Part shown: piece after piece, positions 57,412 through 64,000 of the stretch
Numbering within the stretch: the stretch's first letter is position 1
How the letters are laid out: each line of letters starts with the position of its first letter
Assembly (NCBI RefSeq): GCF_000143415.4
Contig: NW_003314333.1
Span: forward strand, 695,207-759,206
Reading direction: 5' to 3'
From: Selaginella moellendorffii
Lineage: Eukaryota > Streptophyta > Lycopodiopsida > Selaginellales > Selaginellaceae
DNA: 64,000 nt
Notes under the pieces: generated by a model
Database searches by the model: none
What the model saw: the letters and a program-made list of their open reading frames with translations, nothing else
What the model was told of the DNA's origin: nothing
Translations under genes and position numbers: made by a program

Positions 57412-59154
57412 TCAGCTTGAGCGGAGTGACCCGTTCACGAAGCCATCAGGAAGTGTAGAGGCAGCGGAGGAGGAGGCGGCGGCGGCGGACTTCGGAGTAA
57501 GTAGATCCGTCCTTGCAGCGAGAAACACCGCCAGGTACTCGGGATCACGTTGGAGAGCCTCTACAAATTCGTCACGGCTCACCCGCTCCATTCCTTTGCT
57601 CAGCTTCTTCCACACCTCCTGTATTTGCCTCCCACTGATGCTCGGAATCAAGTCCTTAAGGCTGCTGAAAACGTCCTCAAAGCTCAAGATGCCATCGTTG
57701 TCCTGGTCGCAGAGCCCGTACGCCGCGTCGATTGTCTCACGGAGCTTTTCAAACCTTGATATGAATGCCAGCCCGTTGACATACTGCCGGAAGTTGAAGT
57801 AGCCCCTCCCTAAGCCGTCAAACAGCGAGAACACTTGCTGGACCGGCTGGCAATCGGGCAGCGCCAGCACCTTGACAAATGTCTCGTAAGTCACCCTGTT
57901 GGTCGCGGCCGGATCCAAGAGCTTGAACTTGGCGTAGTAAGCCTTGGCCTCCTTCATCGTCAGCCTGTAGAGCCTCTCAAACCTGCCAAACTCGATCACC
58001 GGAATGGTGGAGTAGTCTTTGGCCTTCTGTGCGTCCGACACCAGGCTCAGGTCCTCATAACTGTGCTCCGACACCATCACGTTGAGAATGCTGGCCATTG
58101 TCATCCGGGTTCTCTCCGTGAAGAGCCTCGGGTTGCACTGCTCCTTCCAGCTCGGCTCGATCACCGGGAGGTACTCCACCACCATGTAGTTGTGGAACTG
58201 GATCATAAGCTTGAAGATGAGGAAGTATATAGACGGGCCCTGTGCTACCCACGATGGATCCATGTGAACTTGAGGATAGCGTACCACCATCGGTTGGACC
58301 GGGTAGCCGGGCGTAAACGCTCCAGTCTTGAAAGAAACCAGCGACTTACCATTAGTGGTGGTCGCCTCTGGGAAGATCATCACGGTGCTCCAGTCGTTAC
58401 ACATAGCTCGCCGCTTGATCTCCCCGGCCGCGTTCCTGCGCGAGTCTGGCGAGCCCCGGTTGATGGCGATGACTTGCATGGCACTGATGATCGCGCCCAT
58501 GACCGGGTACTTGAGATTCTCCTCCGCCGTCACGATCACGGGCAAATGCTTGTAGAAGATGAAAACGGGGTCCACGAACGTGACGTGGTTGGAGACCAGA
58601 ATCGGAGCTCTCTCGCGAGGAGCCGGCTTGCCTTTGATGGTGATCCAGTGGAATCCACACACGAAGAGAAGCACCCTCGCGAGAATCCTCACTGGCCACA
58701 GCAGAGACCTCCTCCATGCAGGAAAGGGCCTGGTGAGCACGTCCCTGGCGCCGATGAGCGCGATCTTGGTGAGGACAAGACCCAGCAGGAGAATCACTGT
58801 GAATGCGATCATCCGCAAGATCGCGACCGGGAGCATGACGATCGCCTTGAAGAGCTCGTAGGGATTGGAAATACCCGGCACTGCGTTGAGGAAGGGATTG
58901 AAGGGCATGTCGGGCTCCACAACCGGCGGACTCCCGAGCGACGATAGCACTGGCGCTGCTTCTGTCACCGCATGCCCCGAATCGAAGGCATTTTGATCGG
59001 GAGAGGGCTTCTTCACAGACCTCTCTTGGATCGCTGTAGCTGGCGATTCCTCCGCCGACGGCGATTTCATCACCCGACGCTTTGATAATCCGCCGATGCC
59101 AGCGTGGTGGACGCTAAGCGGCGCTCCCCCGACGTTCTCCAGGCGCAGCGCCAT
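57412..59154 (-). CDS. LPEAT2: EF-hand lysophospholipid acyltransferase (LPEAT2-like)
   Basis: A 580-aa, single-exon membrane acyltransferase of the PlsC/LPLAT family. It is predicted to transfer acyl groups from acyl-CoA to lysophosphatidylethanolamine or related lysolipids at the ER. A hydrophobic stretch at about 102-134 anchors it. Acyltransferase blocks: NHVTFVDP (HX4D, His190-Asp195), INRGS (about 231), FPEATTTNG (about 261-269) and PVQP (about 285). Block III has Ala where the family usually has Gly (FPEGTTTNG). The C-terminal part has a degenerate EF-hand (FDGLGRGYFNF) and a good calcium loop DQDNDGILSFED (about 483-494), as in plant LPEAT2. The start is the ATG at 59154; an upstream in-frame TTG at 59178 is not a start. 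Its 3' end faces the ARF gene, 253 bp away. Confidence 0.93.
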   Translation of the reverse strand: MALRLENVGGAPLSVHHAGIGGLSKRRVMKSPSAEESPATAIQERSVKKPSPDQNAFDSGHAVTEAAPVLSSLGSPPVVEPDMPFNPFLNAVPGISNPYELFKAIVMLPVAILRMIAFTVILLLGLVLTKIALIGARDVLTRPFPAWRRSLLWPVRILARVLLFVCGFHWITIKGKPAPRERAPILVSNHVTFVDPVFIFYKHLPVIVTAEENLKYPVMGAIISAMQVIAINRGSPDSRRNAAGEIKRRAMCNDWSTVMIFPEATTTNGKSLVSFKTGAFTPGYPVQPMVVRYPQVHMDPSWVAQGPSIYFLIFKLMIQFHNYMVVEYLPVIEPSWKEQCNPRLFTERTRMTMASILNVMVSEHSYEDLSLVSDAQKAKDYSTIPVIEFGRFERLYRLTMKEAKAYYAKFKLLDPAATNRVTYETFVKVLALPDCQPVQQVFSLFDGLGRGYFNFRQYVNGLAFISRFEKLRETIDAAYGLCDQDNDGILSFEDVFSSLKDLIPSISGRQIQEVWKKLSKGMERVSRDEFVEALQRDPEYLAVFLAARTDLLTPKSAAAASSSAASTLPDGFVNGSLRSS

Positions 59155-59179
59155 AGCCACAAGCTCCAGTGCGCGCAAT

Positions 59180-59705
59180 GGAGAATATCCAGGAGCCCTA
59201 GAAAAAAAGGCCCTAAATTAGATTAAAACCAGCGCAATCGGTTCTTCCGCGTGGCGCAAGCGGCACCGTTGGATCCGCCCGCAGCACACTTTAAAAGACC
59301 ATGTGTATGAACATTGATGAATCTTTCGGTGGAGCAGCCTCTGTAGCGGCATTTAATTTGTCAACTCGCGCTATAATTCTTGGATTGGATCCAAAAACGT
59401 TTCAAAACCGCGTGTGAATTTTGTTTCCCTTTCTCCATTCACTGTCTAACCAGGCCAGAGTTTTCGTTTTCGCGGTCGAGTGATTGATTGATCTGTTCGT
59501 GTATCACGTCACGGGCATTTGGTGTCCTCTAGACAAGAGCTAAAATTGGGGGTGCCGTGTTCCATGAGAAGATACGCCAACGCCCAAACCCCAAAGAGTG
59601 GAGCCCAAAGCGTGGAGCCGGAGTAAATGGACACGAAAGATTCCGATTCCTTTGTCGTTCATCCTTTGATCGCCCGGGATCCATGCTCGAATCCACAGGA
59701 AACGC
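59180..59705. other. Divergent promoter region between LPEAT2-like and PPR genes
   Basis: The two genes diverge from this spacer of about 550 bp. No clear TATA box was seen. The 59627-59845 plus frame overlaps the PPR start in another phase and is not supported. Confidence 0.5.
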
Positions 59706-61559
59706 ATGAATTTGATATCAGGGGGGAATTTCTTCGCATTTCCAAATCGCCCAGATCGATTGGAACTACACGGAAGGAGCCCAATCTTGTTGTTGTCAGG
59801 CTTTGCGAAAGCTGGGGATCCCATCCAGGCAAAAAAGGTGTTTGATTCTCTCTCCCACAAGAGCACACTGGCCTGGACCATCTTGATGACTGCTTATGCC
59901 CAATGTGGGCATATAGACAATGCCATTGAGACGTTCTATTCCATGCCTGAACATGATCTAGTTTCTTGGTCTGCTCTTATCAATGTCTATTCTACCTTTA
60001 GCGTGATCTGCGCGGCAAAACTGACGTTTGAATCAATGCCAGAGTGGAACCTGGTAGCTTGGAGTTCTCTTCTTGCAGCATATGCCCAGAACGGGGATTT
60101 AAGAAAGGCAAAGAATGTGTTTGATTTCATGCAATCGCGAAACATCGTCTGTTACTCGACACTGCTCACAATGTACACACGATTTTGTAGTTTAGATCAT
60201 GCAAAACTATTTTTTGATCAAATGCCAGAGTGGAATCTAGTGTCGTGGAATGTGCTTCTTTCAGCTTATGCAAAGAGTGGAGATCTTGAAAGCGTTCAAG
60301 AGGTGTTCTTGATAATGGAGGCTTGGAATCTCGTCTCCGGCGCAACTATGATAACTGGATACACAAAATGTGGCCATATTGGAAAGGCTCAAGCCATTTT
60401 TAAAAGCCTGCCACTGTGGAATGCCGTCGCATGCACGGCGATGCTGACTGGATATGCCCAAACGGGGCATGTCTTGCTTGCTAAGCAGGTCTTTGACACG
60501 ATGCCCGTGAGAGGCATTGTGACGTGGAATGCCATGCTGGCGTGTTATGCCCGAAACGGGTACACGGAAGATGCAAAGGCGATATTTCATGGGATGAAAG
60601 AGCACGACATTGTTTCGCTGACGACGATGCTAAGCTGCTCACCCTGTTTGGCCGATGCTGAGAGTCTTTTCAATCGATTTCCGGAGAGAAATCTTTGCAG
60701 TGAGAATGTGATGCTGGATGCATATGTGTCTGGAGGAAAGATCGAGCAAGCGAAGAGATTTTTTGATGGAATGAAATACCATGATTTCCAATCGCTGGTT
60801 GTCATGGTTCTGGGATTTTCCCACGCCGGGAGGCTGGAAGAAGCAAAGTATGTTTTTGAAGAGGCCCGCGAGTTTAATCCTGTGCTGTGGACTTGCATGG
60901 GTTCCGCATATGCTCAATCTGGGCATTTTGAGGAAGCCAGGCAAATTTTTGGCAATGCTTCGGATGTAGTCTTTTTAGACGACAATGCAAATGAAAAGAT
61001 TGCTTGGCATTTACATGATCACAATGATCTTGTTTTCTGCAATGCTCATCTTTCAGTTTGTCTCCAAGACGGAGATTTTGTGGAGGGAGTCCAGAAGTTC
61101 CATCGCATGAAACAAAGAGACCAAGTTACCTGGAACTCGGTTGTATCAGCTTATATCCGGAGGGGTCAAGTGATCACGGCAGCTCGTTTGTTTGATCGCC
61201 TTCCAGTGAGAGATGTTACAAGCTGGAACTTGGTTCTAGCCGGCTTGTGTTGGAAGATCGACTCTGAGGTTCGAAATGAAGTGTTTCACAAGATGATCCT
61301 GATGGAAATGCCGGACGAGGTCACGCTTCTCTGCAAGCTAAACTTGTGTAGCCATGAAGGAAACTTAGCCAATTTCTCGAGATGGTTTGCTTCACTGAGA
61401 AGTGACTTTGGGCTGGAACCAACCAAGCAGCACTACTCAACAGCGATTGATATCCTTTCTAGAGCGGGGGATTTAAGAGAAGCTTGGGATCTTTTAAACA
61501 CAATGCCGTTCTATCCAGATACGATGGAGTGGACAAAGATCACAAAACACAAACACTGA
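59706..61559 (+). CDS. Pentatricopeptide repeat protein, PLS/S-type, truncated E region
   Basis: A 617-aa intronless PPR protein, probably an organelle RNA-binding factor. The body has about fifteen consecutive PPR units, mostly 31-residue S-type (for example VAWSSLLAAYAQNGDLRKAK, VSWNVLLSAYAKSGDLE and VTWNAMLACYARNGYTEDAK). The last part, HYSTAIDILSRAGDLREAW followed by MPFYPDTMEW, is where the E domain begins in editing-type PPR proteins, but the frame stops after TKITKHKH. No E+, DYW or other tail follows in any frame nearby. The first ATG at 59706 gives a short, poorly conserved N-terminus, so a transit peptide is not certain. A frame at 59627 in another phase is not continuous with it. 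Confidence 0.9.
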   Translation: MNLISGGNFFAFPNRPDRLELHGRSPILLLSGFAKAGDPIQAKKVFDSLSHKSTLAWTILMTAYAQCGHIDNAIETFYSMPEHDLVSWSALINVYSTFSVICAAKLTFESMPEWNLVAWSSLLAAYAQNGDLRKAKNVFDFMQSRNIVCYSTLLTMYTRFCSLDHAKLFFDQMPEWNLVSWNVLLSAYAKSGDLESVQEVFLIMEAWNLVSGATMITGYTKCGHIGKAQAIFKSLPLWNAVACTAMLTGYAQTGHVLLAKQVFDTMPVRGIVTWNAMLACYARNGYTEDAKAIFHGMKEHDIVSLTTMLSCSPCLADAESLFNRFPERNLCSENVMLDAYVSGGKIEQAKRFFDGMKYHDFQSLVVMVLGFSHAGRLEEAKYVFEEAREFNPVLWTCMGSAYAQSGHFEEARQIFGNASDVVFLDDNANEKIAWHLHDHNDLVFCNAHLSVCLQDGDFVEGVQKFHRMKQRDQVTWNSVVSAYIRRGQVITAARLFDRLPVRDVTSWNLVLAGLCWKIDSEVRNEVFHKMILMEMPDEVTLLCKLNLCSHEGNLANFSRWFASLRSDFGLEPTKQHYSTAIDILSRAGDLREAWDLLNTMPFYPDTMEWTKITKHKH

Positions 61560-61873
61560 TCTTGTCAAGTTCAATCGAAGTTCTTATACATAGTTTGCTC
61601 ATCACTTCGAGTTTTTCAAGGAGCTTTGAAGCTCCGCTGGTTGTTTGTTTACAACACAGAATGACTGGAAGCTTGGGGGATTTAAACAACACAACCATGT
61701 CGTCCACAAACTTTGATCCAAAAACTTGGTCATCTCATCCAAGCATCTTGAAACGGATCTAAACAAAAATGAATGCAAAGAACAGACTAGAAACGAAATC
61801 GAAAGAACCAACCTCAAGATCACTTGTTAGTTGCGAGTAGCTCCGTTTCTTCTTCCAATTCCTTCGATCAGTT

Positions 61874-62602
61874 TCACTCCATGACGGCGGTCCCTCCCAC
61901 AGCCTTCAACTTGTTAATGATCTTCTCGGCCTCCTCTTTCGTGACGCTCTTCTTCACCATCGCCGGGAGCTTCTCCACGAGCTCCTTGGCCTCCTTGAGC
62001 CCCAGCTCCGTCACCGATCTCACCTCCTTGATCACCTTGATCTTGTCCGCGGCCTCATACTTCTCCAGCTTGATATCAAACACCATCTTCTCCACTGGCT
62101 TCTCGGGTGCCGCGGCGGCGGCGGACGCATCGGCAGCGGCGCCGCCACTTCCAGCTCCGCCAGGAGCCATCATCCCCGCCGGCATCACCATCCCCGCGGG
62201 CATCATCATCGGCACCGAGATGTTGGCGTGATCAAGCCCGAGGCGCTTCTTGAGCTGCTCCGTGAGATCCGCGAAGTCGACCACCGAGAGCTCCACGAGC
62301 TCGTTGACGAGCTTCATCACTCTCTCGGATGGAACGCGCTCTTGGGCTGCGGCGGCAGCTGCTTCCGGCTTCTCGGATTTGCCCGCCGCCGCCGCTGCTG
62401 CTGCTGCTTCTGGCTTCTCGGATTTGGCCTTGTCACTCGCTGGCGATGCTTTGTCTGGTTTTCCCGCCTTCTTCGCCGCTGCCTCTGCCGCATTTACCTG
62501 GGAGGATGTGTGGAATGCCAAGGACCAACCTGTGAGAAGCGCGCTCCTCCATTGCTCGTCGGTCCGGAGAGCCAAGTGCCGAGCACCACGAAGAACGCTC
62601 AT
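61874..62602 (-). CDS. Mitochondrial ribosomal protein bL12m (L7/L12)
   Basis: A 242-aa single-exon protein. The C-terminal domain (about 170-242) has EKTEFDVKLE-like [40 protein letters not shown] and [20 protein letters not shown], the factor-binding domain of L7/L12. The N-terminal dimerisation part is [20 protein letters not shown]. Residues 1-35 ([14 protein letters not shown]...) are Arg/Ser-rich, a mitochondrial presequence. Between them lie Ala/Lys-rich repeats containing [14 protein letters not shown] twice. The hinge is Met/Gly/Pro-rich ([12 protein letters not shown]). It forms the ribosomal stalk that recruits translation factors. The promoter carries telo-box and site II motifs typical of such genes. 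Confidence 0.94.
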   Translation of the reverse strand: MSVLRGARHLALRTDEQWRSALLTGWSLAFHTSSQVNAAEAAAKKAGKPDKASPASDKAKSEKPEAAAAAAAAGKSEKPEAAAAAAQERVPSERVMKLVNELVELSVVDFADLTEQLKKRLGLDHANISVPMMMPAGMVMPAGMMAPGGAGSGGAAADASAAAAAPEKPVEKMVFDIKLEKYEAADKIKVIKEVRSVTELGLKEAKELVEKLPAMVKKSVTKEEAEKIINKLKAVGGTAVME

Positions 62603-62610
62603 TCCTCCCT

Positions 62611-62662
62611 AGGGTTTTAGGGAAGAGCCCAAAAACCCTAATAGTAAAGCCCAAAACCCTAA
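62611..62662 (-). promoter_or_regulatory. Telo-box and site II cluster upstream of mitochondrial L12
   Basis: Two AAACCCTAA telo-boxes (62633-62641 and 62654-62662) and a third inverted AGGGTTTTA (62611-62619), with two AGCCCA elements (reverse TGGGCT, site II; about 62626 and 62648) between them, all within 60 bp of the ATG. In flowering plants this pairing marks ribosomal protein and nuclear-encoded mitochondrial genes and drives growth-linked expression. Confidence 0.7.
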
Positions 62663-62802
62663 TGGCAAATGGTCATAAGGTTGCTAAAAACTCGATTATT
62701 CGCTGGCCATGGTTATTTTCTAGAGGACAGTGTTTGTGTTTGTGGCAGTAGCGTCAATGATATATGATCCAATCGGATCAATTGGGTATGAGAAGACGAT
62801 GA

Positions 62803-64000
62803 TCAGTCGCGCTCGATCTGGATGGTAACATGCGTGATCTTAAAATCGCGCTCGCAGTATTCGATCACGTTGCGCAGCACCTCGTCCGCGTCCGCATCGC
62901 GCTCGATCTTGACATGGCACGCCAGCAGAACTTTGCCGAGCGTGATCGCCCAGATGTGGAGCTCATGCACCGCCTGGACGCTGCCAATCCGCCGCAGCCC
63001 CTCCTCCAGCCTCGTCGCGTCGATCTCCCGCGGCGTGCTCTCCATGAGCACGTCCGAGATCTCCGTCCACATGTTGACGGTGGTGAGCAGCACCAGTACC
63101 GAGAAGAGCAGCGTGCACACCAGATCCACCACCTTCCACTCGGGCTTGTACCAGATGATCGCCCCCGCGATCATCACTCCGATGCTCTGGATCAGATCGC
63201 CCAAGACGTGCAAGTAAGCGCCCCTCACGTTGATGCTGCTGGTCTTGCTGTTCTTGCTCGTACCGTGGTCACGGAGCTCGTCCAGATCTTTGTCGAGCTT
63301 GATACGGTTGGGGCCGTGATCCGAGTCGACACGTATCAGAAAAGAATCACTTTTTCTCCCATGGTGATCGTGCTGTTCCTGTCCCTGGTGGCCGTGCTCT
63401 TGGTGGCCGTGATCTTGTTCCTGGTGGTCGTGATCTCGGCCGTGTTCTTCGTGATCGTGCTGCTGGTGGTCGTGATCGCTGTCAGCGTGATTAGGATCTT
63501 TGTCCTTGTCACCGACAGTAGTGCATCCTCCACTGTGAGTGTGAGAGTGGGATTGGCGGGAGTGTCCTCCTCCACTGTGGCTGTGGCCGTGGCCGTGGCT
63601 ATGGCTGTGACCGTGGCTATGGCCGTGTCCACCATGATCTCCCAGGATCAGCATCATTCCAATGTTGACGAGCAAGCCAAGCGTTGCGATGATGAACATG
63701 AGCCCCCCATTCACTGGCTGGCTGTCGTGGAAGAAGCGCGAGACCGCCTCGTAGACGAGGATCCCAGTGATGAGCCAGATGATGTGAATTGAAACCAGCG
63801 CCCCCAGGATCTCCACCCGGTGGAAGCCATAGGATTGCTTGGGGGTCGCGTCCCAGCCCGAGGCGTAGATCGCGAAGAGCGAGATCGCGAACGAGGCCAC
63901 ATCCGAGAGGAGATGAGCCGCGTCCGTGAGGATCGCCAAGCTCCCGGCTATAATCCCTCCCCCTACCTCCAGAATCATGAAGACGATACAGAGCCCAATC
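62803..64000 (-). CDS. MTP1: MTP-type zinc transporter (cation diffusion facilitator), 5' end beyond window
   Basis: An open minus-strand frame of about 399 codons in the window. It continues to the right edge (GLCIVF precedes the Met at 63978), so the N-terminus lies outside. It is a CDF-family Zn2+/H+ antiporter, probably of the vacuolar membrane. Membrane segments carry the metal-site motifs HLLSD (TM2, in [14 protein letters not shown]) and HVLGD (TM5, in [15 protein letters not shown]). Between TM4 and TM5 is a very long His-rich loop ([18 protein letters not shown], then [18 protein letters not shown]), the cytosolic zinc-sensing loop of the MTP1 group. The C-terminal domain ends [20 protein letters not shown] and [10 protein letters not shown]. 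No intron is seen. Stop at 62803. Confidence 0.95.
   Translation of the reverse strand, partial: IGLCIVFMILEVGGGIIAGSLAILTDAAHLLSDVASFAISLFAIYASGWDATPKQSYGFHRVEILGALVSIHIIWLITGILVYEAVSRFFHDSQPVNGGLMFIIATLGLLVNIGMMLILGDHGGHGHSHGHSHSHGHGHSHSGGGHSRQSHSHTHSGGCTTVGDKDKDPNHADSDHDHQQHDHEEHGRDHDHQEQDHGHQEHGHQGQEQHDHHGRKSDSFLIRVDSDHGPNRIKLDKDLDELRDHGTSKNSKTSSINVRGAYLHVLGDLIQSIGVMIAGAIIWYKPEWKVVDLVCTLLFSVLVLLTTVNMWTEISDVLMESTPREIDATRLEEGLRRIGSVQAVHELHIWAITLGKVLLACHVKIERDADADEVLRNVIEYCERDFKITHVTIQIERD

Noticed and set aside
57835-58947. A 370-codon plus-strand frame
   Set aside because: Antisense shadow of the high-GC LPEAT2-like gene, with no recognisable domain.
59154-59178. Eight-residue N-terminal extension of the acyltransferase
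   Set aside because: The upstream codon at 59178 is TTG, not ATG. The first ATG is at 59154.
62830-63792. A 320-codon plus-strand frame
   Set aside because: Antisense to the His-rich zinc transporter. It exists because the GTG/CAC-rich repeats lack stops.

Overview
The window is nuclear DNA of a land plant. The protein set is plant-specific: a class-A auxin response factor (ARF), a pentatricopeptide repeat (PPR) protein, a germin-like protein, a GH19 class IV-type chitinase, an EF-hand lysophospholipid acyltransferase, a nuclear-encoded mitochondrial L12 and an MTP-type zinc transporter. Introns are very short (about 43-70 nt), several genes have no introns, and the LTR elements prime on Met-tRNA. 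This best fits a lycophyte such as Selaginella. That assignment is inference from gene style and was not tested by a search.

There are two landscapes. The right 18 kb (about 46.3-64 kb) is gene-rich: a decayed PHD-finger gene, a copia gag relic folded into an inverted repeat, an unidentified minus-strand gene-like stretch, a rearranged ARF pseudogene, an intact 14-exon ARF (824 aa), LPEAT2-like (-), PPR (+), mitochondrial L12 (-) and an MTP zinc transporter (-, 5' end beyond the window). A small island at 15.8-19.4 kb carries an intronless germin-like gene (-), a FAN1 nuclease fragment and a three-exon chitinase (-).

Most of the remainder is nested transposable elements. The main family, called LARD here, is a large non-autonomous LTR element. 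It has 1.6-1.8 kb LTRs (TGTGAG...CTTACA) that contain long GGACTC / GACTCCATCTCG tandem arrays, a Met-tRNA primer site, and a roughly 4 kb internal region with no recognisable pol. Two nearly complete copies lie in opposite orientation: 5235-12713 (-, target duplication AAAGG) and 34665-42848 (+, CACGG). There is also a solo LTR at 2727-4213 (TATAG) and older pieces at 13325-15568, 21206-23046 and 23662-23885. A 593-bp TRIM (36854-37446, duplication CATGG) sits inside the second LARD. That LARD sits inside a Mutator-like element (33388-44965; SWIM-type transposase relic, inverted terminal repeats, 9-bp duplication matching 8/9). The Mutator-like element in turn sits between two short LTRs of yet another element. 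A second TRIM-like family (TRIM-B), a Ty3/gypsy element with AT-rich 3' sequence (family F) and Ty3/gypsy and Ty1/copia relics fill most of the rest.

The most unusual structural inference concerns 15731-23046. This block carries the germin, FAN1 and chitinase genes, and it lies between the 5' LTR and the internal region of one TRIM-B copy. The two TRIM-B halves are flanked by a matching target duplication and by the two halves of one old LARD LTR. The gene island therefore appears to have been placed into, or shuffled through, a dead nested retroelement.

All repeat-family names (LARD, TRIM-A, TRIM-B, F, C, D, E, G) are labels made for this window by comparing the sequence with itself.
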